Below, one piece after another: positions 40,822 through 48,956 of a stretch of 64,000 bases of DNA. The stretch's first letter is position 1, and every line of letters starts with the position of its first letter. Where the stretch lies: assembly GCA_009780175.1 (NCBI GenBank), contig WRAO01000007.1, positions 28,585 through 92,584 on the forward strand. The letters are read 5' to 3'. Origin of the DNA: Oscillospiraceae bacterium. GTDB lineage: Bacteria > Bacillota > Clostridia > Oscillospirales > Oscillospiraceae. Below the pieces are notes generated by a model, which searched no databases, was not told the DNA's origin, and worked only from the letters and a program-made list of their open reading frames with translations. The position numbers were made by a program, and so were the translations under genes.

Positions 40822-41112
40822 CTAATAGACAAATTCGACCCGGAATACCTGCCCCGTAATCAGCAATGCCTCAGCCGTCATCGCGCGAATTTCTAACCCA
40901 TCACCGATAACTTTGAGCACCACTCTCCCCCCAGCCACGACGATAGCCTCCGGACTATAATCCATCAGCCCCTGATGATTCTCCACCACCACTCGCTGCC
41001 CGCCTGTAACTGTAAGCCGCGGCAGGTCCAAAAGCACCTCCCCCGGCAGATCAAACGTGTCCGCAGCGTGATAGAGCATCCCGCCCTGCTTCGCCTTCTT
41101 TTTTCTCTCCAC
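40822..41112 (-). CDS. yqfC: YabP/YqfC-family sporulation protein
   Basis: 96 residues from the GTG at 41112, which has GGGGGTGG five bases upstream; a GTG at 41121 overlaps that site. 'LPRLTVTGGQRVVVENHQGLMDYSPEAIVV' is the YabP/YqfC signature. Expressed in the mother cell in relatives. Heads the yqfC-yqfD-phoH-ybeY-era row. Confidence 0.9.
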   Translation of the reverse strand: MERKKKAKQGGMLYHAADTFDLPGEVLLDLPRLTVTGGQRVVVENHQGLMDYSPEAIVVAGGRVVLKVIGDGLEIRAMTAEALLITGQVFRVEFVY

Positions 41113-41374
41113 AACGTCCACCCCCTGTCCCCATCAGCCTATGCGTCACCCGGAACAAATAGCCCTGCTTGGACTGGGACAGGCCGGGCTATGCATAGGC
41201 TGTGTAGGAACCAAGACTGGGATAGGCTGGCTCCGCCTGCCATAACTGACGCCCCGAGAGGGCAAGGCGAAGCCGCAGACCGATTGGTTCGGCGGAAGGA
41301 ATACCGATAGGTACCTCCTTTGGAAAAGGAGGCTTTTCTCTGCCATACCCTACCCTCGAAAGGAGCCACCCCCT
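41113..41374. other. Structured intergenic region between yqfC and ylbJ
   Basis: No gene supported. A 10-bp stem (CAGCCTATGC with GCATAGGCTG, 41136-41202) encloses an 8-bp stem (ATAGCCC..GGGCTAT). A direct repeat 'GACTGGGA.AGGC.GG' occurs near 41172 and 41215. GGC-GAA-GCC and CCGC...GCGG stems follow, then a terminator at 41312-41338. It may be a leader RNA of ylbJ or a small RNA; I cannot match it to a known riboswitch. Confidence 0.5.
41312..41338 (+). terminator. Terminator-like hairpin before ylbJ
   Basis: CCTCCTTT pairs with AAAGGAGG, then CTTTTCTC. It is 37 bases before the ylbJ start, in the place of an attenuator. Confidence 0.6.
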
Positions 41375-42556
41375 ATGCTCTCCCGCCTCCTCGCCCGACC
41401 CAAATTCTATGACACCCTCGTCCTCTTCGGCCTCCTCCTGGCCGCGGTGGCTTTGATTTGCTTCCCCGAAGAATCCGTTGGGGCCGCACGAGACGGGCTT
41501 ACTCTCAGCTTCAACGTCATCCTCCCCTCGCTATTCCCTTTCTTCGTCCTCTCCACCCTCATGGTGCGTCTGGGCCTAACCAAATATTTCGGGCAAGCGC
41601 TAGAACCCGTCATGCGCCCCCTGTTCAATGTGAGCGGCACCTGTTCCTCCGCCTTCGTCCTCGGCTTCGTCGGCGGCTACCCCGTGGGCGCAAAAACAGC
41701 CGTCTCCCTCTACGAGAGCGGACAAATCACCCGCGTAGAGGCCGAACGGCTCCTCGCTTTCAGTAACAACTCCGGCCCCGCTTTTATCCTCGGCGTCGTC
41801 GGCGTCGGTATTTTCGCCAGCAGCCGCGTCGGGCTGATGCTCTACGCCGCCCACGCCCTAGCCTCCATCTTCGTCGGCATCCTTTTCCGCCATTGGGGCG
41901 GACGAAATCCAAACAGCGGACGTCGCGCCGGCGAGTCCATCAGCACAGTCCGCTTCTCACAGGCCTTCGTCGAGAGCGTAACAGGCGCCTTCCAATCCAC
42001 CCTCCACATCTGCGGATTTGTCATTTTCTTCACCGTTTTCATCCGCCTCCTCTTCCTCGCCGGCACAATCCCTATCCTAGCTGGCATCCTAGGTGCCCTC
42101 CTACAAAGCCTCGGTTTCGACGCCAGCTGGGCCTCCATGCTCCTCATCGGCCTCATCGAGCTCTCCTCCGGCGTCTGGAGCCTCCGCGACGTCGCCGGAC
42201 AAATGCCCAGCGCCATCGCTATGGCGGCCTTCATGCTCGGCTGGGCAGGGCTCTCCGTCCACTGCCAAGTACTCAGCTTCATCGGCGGGAGCGGCCTCTC
42301 CGTGCGGAGCTACATCCTTGGCAAGCTCCTCCACGGCTTCTTCTCCGCCCTCCTCATCTTTCTCCTCACCCGCCTCATCCCCTTCGACACCACCGTAGCC
42401 GCAACGCTCGCCGAAGGCGTCTACGGCATCGCCGCGTCTGACTTCTCCACCAGCATCCGCATCTCCTCCATCGTAGCTCTCAGCCTCTGGCTCGGCCTAA
42501 TGTCCGTCTGCCTCCTCTCCACAAAAAGAGCGAAGCAGAAACAGCGCATTGCATAG
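41375..42556 (+). CDS. ylbJ: Sporulation integral membrane protein YlbJ
   Basis: 393 residues, AAAGGAG ribosome site. About ten hydrophobic segments with nucleoside-transporter-gate-like repeats: 'LSFNVILPSLFPFFVLSTLMV', 'FVGGYPVGAKTAVSLYESGQI', 'FSNNSGPAFILGVVG'. YlbJ is needed for spore cortex formation in Bacillus. Divergent from the yqfC row. Confidence 0.92.
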   Translation: MLSRLLARPKFYDTLVLFGLLLAAVALICFPEESVGAARDGLTLSFNVILPSLFPFFVLSTLMVRLGLTKYFGQALEPVMRPLFNVSGTCSSAFVLGFVGGYPVGAKTAVSLYESGQITRVEAERLLAFSNNSGPAFILGVVGVGIFASSRVGLMLYAAHALASIFVGILFRHWGGRNPNSGRRAGESISTVRFSQAFVESVTGAFQSTLHICGFVIFFTVFIRLLFLAGTIPILAGILGALLQSLGFDASWASMLLIGLIELSSGVWSLRDVAGQMPSAIAMAAFMLGWAGLSVHCQVLSFIGGSGLSVRSYILGKLLHGFFSALLIFLLTRLIPFDTTVAATLAEGVYGIAASDFSTSIRISSIVALSLWLGLMSVCLLSTKRAKQKQRIA

Positions 42557-42569
42557 CACACGCGCGCAC

Positions 42570-42602
42570 ATATGTACCCCCTTGCTTCGCCGAGGGGTAC
42601 AT
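42570..42602 (+). terminator. Hairpin after ylbJ
   Basis: ATGTACCCC pairs with GGGGTACAT; no T tract follows, so its role is unsure. Confidence 0.4.
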
Positions 42603-42655
42603 GTTATACTAAGCGTGGTAAGTTATCCGCTCTTAACTTCAGGAGGTGCTGACTG

Positions 42656-42862
42656 GTGTTATTTCGCAAAAATATCGACCCCAGTTGCGCCTATTGCAAA
42701 CACGGGTCCCAACTCAGCTATGACAAAGTAGCCTGCATGAAACGTGGCGTCGTCCCGCTTTATGGCTCCTGCCGCAAGTTCTCCTACGATCCCCTGAAAC
42801 GAGTCCCCGAACGCCCCCGCAAATTCCACCCCTCAGACAGCGGCGAAACCTTCCACCTATAA
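42656..42862 (+). CDS. Small Cys-containing protein
   Basis: 68 residues from a GTG with AGGAGG nine bases upstream. Four Cys in the order 'PSCAYCKHG', 'VACMKRG', 'GSCRKFSYDPLKRVP' suggest one metal or Fe-S site. It is a conserved short clostridial protein of unknown function, as I recall. Ends before a strong terminator. Confidence 0.8.
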   Translation: MLFRKNIDPSCAYCKHGSQLSYDKVACMKRGVVPLYGSCRKFSYDPLKRVPERPRKFHPSDSGETFHL

Positions 42863-42865
42863 CAA

Positions 42866-42896
42866 AATCCCCCATCGGCAACTCCGGTGGGGGATT
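42866..42896. terminator. Bidirectional terminator
   Basis: AATCCCCCATCGG pairs with CCGGTGGGGGATT, followed by CTCT, between convergent genes. Confidence 0.8.
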
Positions 42897-42908
42897 CTCT
42901 ATCCTCAC

Positions 42909-43544
42909 TCAACTATCCTGATTAATCAACGAAATAATCTCATGAATCAGGAACATCCGATGATCGAGTTCCGCAATCTTATCCGCGCAAATCACCAACT
43001 CATCACACAAATGCTGCGGAATATGATCCTGATATTTATACCGCGCTTTGTGCTCCAAGGTAGACCAGAAATTCATCGCCTCCGTGCGAATCTGAACCTC
43101 CACCACCACATACTCCGTCCGCCCGGAATAAAACACGGGAACTTCCAAAATCACATGGTAACTCCGATACCCACTGGGCTTCGGATTCGAAACATAGTCC
43201 TTCTCATCCAAAATATTCACATCCGGCATCGCCCGAAGCAAACTGACCAAATAGTGAATATCCTTGGCAAACGGACAAATAATCCGAACCCCCGCCACAT
43301 CCTTCAGATGCTCCCGCACATTCTCCGCCGTAATCTCCACATTTAGCCGATGAAGCTTCTCCGCAATGCTCTCCGGCGCCTTAATCCGCCCCTTGATGTA
43401 CTCAATCGGGTTATTCTCCTGAAAATGCCTGAAGTCATCCTGCATAATGTTCAGCTTCGTCAGCAGGGTCCGCTGGCCCCACTCATAAATATGTAGCAGA
43501 TTCTTAAGCTCCGCAAATTCCGCCTCATTGAACCGTACCGCCAT
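42909..43544 (-). CDS. Small alarmone synthetase ((p)ppGpp synthetase, YjbM/YwaC type)
   Basis: 211 residues from the ATG at 43544 (GGAGGG upstream). RelA/SpoT synthetase motifs: 'IEYIKGRIKAPESIAEKL', 'DVAGVRIICPF', 'NPKPSGYRSYHVI', 'VVVEVQIRTEAMNFWSTLEH'. No hydrolase or regulatory domains, so it makes alarmone from GTP/GDP and ATP and must be controlled by expression or allostery. Confidence 0.93.
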   Translation of the reverse strand: MAVRFNEAEFAELKNLLHIYEWGQRTLLTKLNIMQDDFRHFQENNPIEYIKGRIKAPESIAEKLHRLNVEITAENVREHLKDVAGVRIICPFAKDIHYLVSLLRAMPDVNILDEKDYVSNPKPSGYRSYHVILEVPVFYSGRTEYVVVEVQIRTEAMNFWSTLEHKARYKYQDHIPQHLCDELVICADKIAELDHRMFLIHEIISLINQDS

Positions 43545-43606
43545 TTCAATTCCCTCCGGAAACAATTTTCGTTGTGCCCCCGCTAGAGGCGGGAACGCAC
43601 ACCAGT

Positions 43607-44665
43607 CTATCTCTCTATCGGCAGTGTGACAGTAAACACCGCGCCCGAGTCTCCATTGCCCGCCGTAACATACCCGTCCTGTTGCTCCGCAATCGTCTTC
43701 ACAATCGACAGTCCGATCCCATGGTTCCCATCCGGACCTTTCGTAAAGCGCTCAAACACATGCGGCAACAAATCGGCCCCAATTCCCGCCCCATCATCCG
43801 CGACTTGAATCACAATATGATCCCCGCGCCTATGGCAAGACACCAGAATCTCCGAAGCCGCATAGCGAATCGCGTTGGAGATCAAATTATCTACCGCCCG
43901 CGCCATCAACGCACCGACACACGCATAATAAACAGGACCCGCGTCGAAGTCAAACGAAAACCGTATCTGCCCCTTCGTCGCCATTGCCTCCTGCCGCGCG
44001 GCAGAGTCCCGAAGCAAGGCCGCAAGGTCAACTTCTTCCGTGGTATACGCCGTGCTGATGTTGTCAATCTTCGAAATATACAGCAAATCCGTCACCAAAT
44101 CAGCCAGATTGTGCGTCTCCTGCAAAATCGTCTCACTGGCCGCCTTCGGCTCCATGATCCCACACGAAATCCCCTCCGCGTAACACTGGATCGACATCAG
44201 CGGCGTCCTGAGTTCATGAGAGGCATTCTGAAAAAATGCCTTCTGCTCGCTGTCATATTCCCCAAGCTGCCGCACAGACCTATTGAGCGCCATATTCAAA
44301 TCCTCCAGTTCCGCCTCTCGGAACTGAAAGTCATTCGGCGTAAAATCCCCATGTCCGATATTCTGCGCAAACGCCCCCAACTTCTCAATCGGCCGCGTCA
44401 GCGAATTGGCCAGGAAATACGTCACCACAATCGTCACCAGAAACATAACGCTAATCAAAACAACCGAAATAATCCCAACCCGCCCAATCACCCGCGAAGC
44501 TTCGCCATAGAGTTCCTGATAGGCATGGAAGTTGATCTCCCCCTCCACCGCAAACAGGCGAATGGCAAAATTAAAAATCACCCCGGTCAGCAAAAAAGAG
44601 AAAAACAAAACCGCAGAAAATGCCTTGAGGAGCCGAATCCGGATCCTAGTTTTCTTCGTCTTCAT
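43607..44665 (-). CDS. HAMP-type sensor histidine kinase
   Basis: 352 residues from the ATG at 44665 (GGAGAAG upstream), overlapping the regulator gene by 20 bases. Two membrane segments (about 12-35 and 65-85) flank a very short outer loop of about 25 residues, then a HAMP region ('NSLTRPIEKLGAFAQNIGHGD'), the H box 'FFQNASHELRTPLMSI', N box 'DNLISNAIRYA', G1 'VADDGAGIG' and G2 'HGIGLSIVK'. The short loop suggests sensing in or at the membrane. Confidence 0.94.
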   Translation of the reverse strand: MKTKKTRIRIRLLKAFSAVLFFSFLLTGVIFNFAIRLFAVEGEINFHAYQELYGEASRVIGRVGIISVVLISVMFLVTIVVTYFLANSLTRPIEKLGAFAQNIGHGDFTPNDFQFREAELEDLNMALNRSVRQLGEYDSEQKAFFQNASHELRTPLMSIQCYAEGISCGIMEPKAASETILQETHNLADLVTDLLYISKIDNISTAYTTEEVDLAALLRDSAARQEAMATKGQIRFSFDFDAGPVYYACVGALMARAVDNLISNAIRYAASEILVSCHRRGDHIVIQVADDGAGIGADLLPHVFERFTKGPDGNHGIGLSIVKTIAEQQDGYVTAGNGDSGAVFTVTLPIER

Positions 44666-45071
44666 GCGCTTCTCCGCTTTCTGCATACAGTTCCCGGTCA
44701 AACTCCATCCGCCTAAAAATCGCCTTTACTCGCATCGTCAGCGCCATCGGACTAAATGGCTTCACCAAATAATCATCGCTCCCCAAATCGAGGCCCGTAG
44801 CATAGTCCAAATCACTGTCCCGCGCCGTCAACATGATAATCGGCACCCGACTCGTCTTGCGCAGTTCCTTGCACACTACAAACCCGTTAGACCCCGGCAT
44901 CATCACATCGAGGATCACCAAATCCGCCGGCTGTTTCGCAAACGCCGCCAAAAGCAAGTCGCCAGACTCAAAATCCTCCACCGCATATCCGGCATTTTCC
45001 AAAAACGTCTTAATCGCCAGCCGAATCGTCGTCTCATCGTCCGCTATGTATATCTTCTTCACTTCATGCAT
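44646..45071 (-). CDS. Receiver-only response regulator
   Basis: 141 residues. Receiver with 'IADDETT' acid pocket, phospho-Asp in 'LVILDVMMPG', Thr in 'IIMLTARDS' and Lys in 'DYLVKPFSP'. After the receiver the OmpR-type linker 'MALTMRVKAIFRRMEFDREL' is kept, but the protein then ends in a Glu-rich tail; the winged-helix DNA-binding domain is absent. The stop lies inside the kinase gene, so no hidden DNA-binding part follows. Confidence 0.9.
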   Translation of the reverse strand: MHEVKKIYIADDETTIRLAIKTFLENAGYAVEDFESGDLLLAAFAKQPADLVILDVMMPGSNGFVVCKELRKTSRVPIIMLTARDSDLDYATGLDLGSDDYLVKPFSPMALTMRVKAIFRRMEFDRELYAESGEAHEDEEN

Positions 45072-45098
45072 AATAGGCGCCCTCCCTTTATTCCCAGC

Positions 45099-47243
45099 CT
45101 ACATCAACGGCGCAAACAGATGCAAAACCGCATCAATCAGTTCATGATAAAACCGCTTCTGCTCCGGCAAAACCTCCCGGCTCTCCGCTATAGTCTGAAC
45201 CGCGTCCTCTTTCACTTCCATCACCGTGCTCGACTTATACAATAGCGTCGCACACTCAAAATGCAGATATAAGCTCCTATAGTCCAGATTAATCGTGCCC
45301 ACAACGGCGATCTCATCATCACAGACAAAACTCTTCGCATGCAAAAATCCCGGCGTATACTCATACACCCGCACCCCAGCGTCAAGCAAATATTTGTAAT
45401 AAGAGCGCGAAAGGCGATAGACAATCTTTTTATCCGGAATCCCGGGCATCACCACCCGCACATCCACCCCGCGCTTCGCCGCCATCTGCATGGCATAAAT
45501 CATCTTCTCGCTGATGATGAGGTAAGGCGTAAAAATGTAGACATACTTCTGCGCTTGGTTCAAAATGTCGATATAGATATTCTCCCCCAACCGCTCCTTC
45601 CCAAGCGGCGAGTCGCCGTAAGGCACGATGAGGCCATCGCCATGGTATTCCGCCGCTGCCACGCCCTTATATGTCATATAATCATCAATACGCTCGCCCT
45701 TCTTGCAAAAGGCATCCCAAGTCTCGATAAACATTAGCGTATAGCTCCATACCGCCTCGCCCCTAAGCCGGACACCGGTATCTTTCCAAAGGCCAAACCG
45801 CTGAATCAGATTGATATATTCGTCAGCAATGTTCATCCCGCCGTTAAACCCAACCTCACCGTCTATGACTACAATCTTCCGATGATTCCGGTTGTTCATA
45901 AAAGGCGAGATCAACGGCACAATGGGGTTGAATCGAATCATCTTAATGCCCTTCGACCGCAGTTCCGCCACATAAGCGGAAGTAAACAGCCCAAGCGAAC
46001 CGATGTCGTCGAAAATCACGCGCACATCCACGCCCTCCTTCGCCTTCGCAAGCAGGATTTCCAAAATCCTGTCCCACATCTGGCTCTTGGAGATGATGAA
46101 AAACTCGAGAAAGATAAACCGCTTCGCCTCGGCCAACGCGCGGAGCATGTCCTCAAACATCAACTCCCCCATAGGGTAGTATGTAACCTCTGTATTCTCA
46201 TAAGGGTGATAAGAGGAGGCCCGCTGAATATACTGCATCAGCCCCGCCATCCGCTCACAGCCAATCCGCTCTCTATAAGGCGGAATCGCGTCACTGTCGA
46301 GCACTTTGGCGATCAACGCATGCTCCCGCACATGCGCGGCAACCCGCCTCGTCGGCCGATTGTTGCCCAGCAGCAGATAGATCACACCACCCACAATGGG
46401 CAGAGACATAATAATCAAAATCCAAGCCACCTTATAGGCCGCCGCCTTATCCCGCTTCACCAAGGCCAAAACCATCACAATGCTAATGAAATAGCTGACC
46501 AGCGAAATAACCGGGAAGAAATGAATCAACCGGTTAAACAGCAGCGCAATCAAGATAACTTGGGCCAACAGCAACACAACAGCCACACGGACCTGTGTCA
46601 CCACCCTGGCCTTGTAAGCGATAAATACAATCAGTGTCAGCCCCAGGCTGATGCCAAAGGGCACAAGGAATGCCGCAGACAAAGGATCCGTAATCGCCGC
46701 CCCGGCAAAGACGATGGGGATCATCATCGGGGTTATACCCAGCAGGGAGACAAATATATATTTGACAAACGGTACGCCCAACGCCCCGAAAAACAAGCTA
46801 ACCAGTCCGACGGGCGTAGGCAGCAAATGGGCAATGAAACACAGAGACATCTTATTCTCTTTGTGCTCACCCAAAAAGTCTGCCACTTTCTTATTTTTCG
46901 CGAGGATGGCGTTGACCTTCTCCTCACCCAATTTCTTCCCAAACAGATATCCGATACTCAATGCAACCGTAAGCCCGGCATAAGTAATCAGAATCCCCGC
47001 CCAGGTCGGGAACGCGATCCCTGCCGCAATGAAAAGCAGACTATTCGGAATCGCCATCGTCGCGCCCTTAATGGCATAGACCATAATAAAGCCAAAGGCG
47101 GTGAGCCAGATGGAAAACTCCGCAAAACCCGCAATGCGCTCAATCGTCAAAAACTCCGAACGAATCACCAGCAGCGACGTAAGCAAAACCAAGGCGACTG
47201 CGATGAGCCACTTCTTGTTTTTATTCAACCAATTCAAACACAT
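45099..47243 (-). CDS. VTT-domain / cardiolipin synthase fusion
   Basis: 714 residues. Residues 1-215 look like a TVP38/TMEM64 (VTT) membrane domain ('AIPNSLLFIAAGIAFPTWAGILITYAG', 'GYLFGKKLGEEKV', 'LLPTPVGLVSLFFGALGVPF'). Residues about 220-290 are two more membrane segments of the Cls N-terminal type. Two phospholipase D motifs follow: 'NHRKIVVIDGEVGFNGG' and 'HAKSFVCDDEIAVVGTINLD'. The enzyme part joins two phosphatidylglycerol molecules into cardiolipin; VTT proteins are often linked to lipid scrambling. A GAGGTGA site abuts the ATG; a TTG two codons on is also possible. Confidence 0.9.
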   Translation of the reverse strand: MCLNWLNKNKKWLIAVALVLLTSLLVIRSEFLTIERIAGFAEFSIWLTAFGFIMVYAIKGATMAIPNSLLFIAAGIAFPTWAGILITYAGLTVALSIGYLFGKKLGEEKVNAILAKNKKVADFLGEHKENKMSLCFIAHLLPTPVGLVSLFFGALGVPFVKYIFVSLLGITPMMIPIVFAGAAITDPLSAAFLVPFGISLGLTLIVFIAYKARVVTQVRVAVVLLLAQVILIALLFNRLIHFFPVISLVSYFISIVMVLALVKRDKAAAYKVAWILIIMSLPIVGGVIYLLLGNNRPTRRVAAHVREHALIAKVLDSDAIPPYRERIGCERMAGLMQYIQRASSYHPYENTEVTYYPMGELMFEDMLRALAEAKRFIFLEFFIISKSQMWDRILEILLAKAKEGVDVRVIFDDIGSLGLFTSAYVAELRSKGIKMIRFNPIVPLISPFMNNRNHRKIVVIDGEVGFNGGMNIADEYINLIQRFGLWKDTGVRLRGEAVWSYTLMFIETWDAFCKKGERIDDYMTYKGVAAAEYHGDGLIVPYGDSPLGKERLGENIYIDILNQAQKYVYIFTPYLIISEKMIYAMQMAAKRGVDVRVVMPGIPDKKIVYRLSRSYYKYLLDAGVRVYEYTPGFLHAKSFVCDDEIAVVGTINLDYRSLYLHFECATLLYKSSTVMEVKEDAVQTIAESREVLPEQKRFYHELIDAVLHLFAPLM

Positions 47244-47269
47244 TCACCTCGGATGCCATCATACCACAA

Positions 47270-47299
47270 CGAGGCACATAGGAGCAACTATGCGCCTCG
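47270..47299 (-). terminator. Hairpin between tepA and the VTT-Cls gene
   Basis: CGAGGCACATAG pairs with CTATGCGCCTCG; only a weak T stretch follows. Confidence 0.5.
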
Positions 47300-47347
47300 C
47301 CATGTTGCGCTAGGAAGCGTTCAAGCAATGCTCTCACACGGTTCCAC

Positions 47348-48064
47348 TTATCGCTCCGACCGAGGCAGCAGGCGTTCCTGACTATCTCGCCGCCGCGCAA
47401 TCTCCCCGTGCAAATACTCCAGCGCATCTGACAAGCCGCCGAGGCAGTCAATCAGCCCCAGGCCAACCGCCGCCTCCCCGTCAATCACACTGCCGACATC
47501 GGCGGCCAGTTCGCCAGTATTGAGCATGAGTTCCAGAAACTTCTCCTCTTTGATCTTCGAGTTCTTCGTCACAAACTTCGCGATCCGATCCTGAATCCGC
47601 CCAAAATAATTGTACGTCTGCGGCGCGCCGATCACCACACCGGAAAGCCGCACGGGATGAATCGTCATCGTCGCCGAAGGCGCAATAATACTCCGCTGCG
47701 CCGCCACCGCCAGCGGCACCCCAATCGAATGCCCCCCGCCGAGTACCAAGGATACCGTGGGCTTCTTCATGCTCGCGATCAACTCCGCAATCCCCAGCCC
47801 CGCCTCAATATCCCCGCCAACGGTGTTGAGCAGCACAAGCAGCCCCTCCACATCCTCGCTCTCCTCAATCGCCGCAAGTTGCGGCATGACGTGTTCATAT
47901 TTCGTCGTCTTGAGGCTCTCCCCCAAAATCTGGTGCCCCTCAATCTGCCCCACAATGGTAATGCAGTGAATCTGCCCCCGCGGCGAATCCGTCGTCACCG
48001 AGGCCATGTCTTTGATCTGGTCCTGCTGATACGTCTGGTCGGTTTGATTTTTTTCTTCGCTCAT
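47348..48064 (-). CDS. tepA: ClpP-like serine protease TepA
   Basis: 238 residues, GGAGGAG ribosome site. ClpP/crotonase fold with 'NTVGGDIEAGLGIAELIASMKKPT', nucleophile Ser in 'GGGHSIGVPLAVAA', His in 'TIHPVRLSG'. TepA-type proteins of Firmicutes are cytoplasmic and in Bacillus were linked to protein export and to breakdown of small spore proteins. The N-terminal 30 residues are Gln/Asp-rich. Confidence 0.85.
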   Translation of the reverse strand: MSEEKNQTDQTYQQDQIKDMASVTTDSPRGQIHCITIVGQIEGHQILGESLKTTKYEHVMPQLAAIEESEDVEGLLVLLNTVGGDIEAGLGIAELIASMKKPTVSLVLGGGHSIGVPLAVAAQRSIIAPSATMTIHPVRLSGVVIGAPQTYNYFGRIQDRIAKFVTKNSKIKEEKFLELMLNTGELAADVGSVIDGEAAVGLGLIDCLGGLSDALEYLHGEIARRRDSQERLLPRSER

Positions 48065-48093
48065 ATGTCGTTCTCCTCCAAAATAAAAAATGT

Positions 48094-48127
48094 CCCTCGT
48101 CTGCTCCTTAGTGTGGGCAGACGAGGG
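48094..48127 (-). terminator. Intrinsic terminator
   Basis: CCCTCGTCTGC pairs with GCAGACGAGGG, followed leftward by ACATTTTTTATTTTG. Ends the 48153 gene row just before tepA. Confidence 0.9.
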
Positions 48128-48152
48128 GCCGTTTATTTATCTTGCCTGTGAA

Positions 48153-48398
48153 TTACCGCAAGTGCTGGCTAATCAAGCGATCCGCCACCTCTTCATCTCT
48201 CTTGTGTACATAGATGTAATACTGCACGGAGTGATCCAAATTCATCCCTGTCGTCCCACGAGAACGCGCACTCTGCCCAACCCGCACAGTCTGAAATTTA
48301 TACTTAACCCGCTCCGCCGCCAACAGATCCAAAATCTGATTAAACCGATTCATATCAAACCCAGCATACACCTCATACCGATTCCAAAACGCAATCAT
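48153..48398 (-). CDS. Small conserved hypothetical protein
   Basis: 81 residues from the ATG at 48398 (GGGAGGTGA upstream). 'NRYEVYAGFDMNRFNQILDLLAAERVKYKFQ' and 'QYYIYVHKRDEEVA' follow a short alpha-beta pattern that I recall from conserved clostridial proteins of unknown role, related in shape to DUF2007-type signal proteins. Confidence 0.7.
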   Translation of the reverse strand: MIAFWNRYEVYAGFDMNRFNQILDLLAAERVKYKFQTVRVGQSARSRGTTGMNLDHSVQYYIYVHKRDEEVADRLISQHLR

Positions 48399-48428
48399 CT
48401 CTCTCACCTCCCCCGTTCTATATACCCA

Positions 48429-48932
48429 TTATAGCCTCAAGGCTTCCCGCTTCTTCGCGTCAAATTCCGCTTGCGTGATAATGCCCTCATCGAGCAAAAC
48501 TTTCAAGTTCCGCAATTGATCCACGTCGATCTGCTTCTCCTCTTTTTCCCCAGACAAAACGCCCAGCACATCATCTGGTTCCACTGCCATGCGCTCGTTC
48601 CTCATAGCGCCAATCATAAATAAAATCGGCAGAGGAATCGTGAGAAGATTCATGAAAGCCAGTCTAATTTCCCCTACGAACGCGACAGCAACAAAGACAA
48701 AAAAAGAGATAAGTGCAATATCAATAATCGCAAGCACACGCAAGGTATCTGCTTTCTCTTTGCTCGCACAATATTTTATGCCCATAATTCCCATAAAAAT
48801 GATGTAGCCAGTATGCAAGGTCGCGCTGGAAATGAATCCCTGTGTCGCAAGGCCCAACACTGCAAACCCTGCAACAACAAGGTACAAAATACCCGTTACT
48901 TGCAGCAAACTTTTCCCCGGTGCCTTTGTCAT
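48429..48932 (-). CDS. Membrane protein with C-terminal SHOCT domain
   Basis: 167 residues. Four hydrophobic segments (about 12-115), then a charged linker and a C-terminal SHOCT motif ('QLRNLKVLLDEGIITQAEFDAKKREAL'). SHOCT helps oligomerisation and is common in small phage-derived or envelope proteins. Upstream of the 48153 gene. Confidence 0.8.
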   Translation of the reverse strand: MTKAPGKSLLQVTGILYLVVAGFAVLGLATQGFISSATLHTGYIIFMGIMGIKYCASKEKADTLRVLAIIDIALISFFVFVAVAFVGEIRLAFMNLLTIPLPILFMIGAMRNERMAVEPDDVLGVLSGEKEEKQIDVDQLRNLKVLLDEGIITQAEFDAKKREALRL

Positions 48933-48956
48933 TCCGCAATCCCTCGCGCGCTCTCT

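Noticed and set aside
41228..41338. A c-di-GMP type riboswitch before ylbJ
   Set aside because: The GGGCAA and GAAGCC pieces resemble it only loosely; the conserved core order is not present.
41139..41369. Overlapping leftward open frames between yqfC and ylbJ
   Set aside because: No ribosome site and no family; the region has stems and a terminator instead.
45882..47381. A 499-residue open frame opposite the VTT-Cls gene
   Set aside because: His/Arg/Gln-rich shadow of a well-recognised gene.
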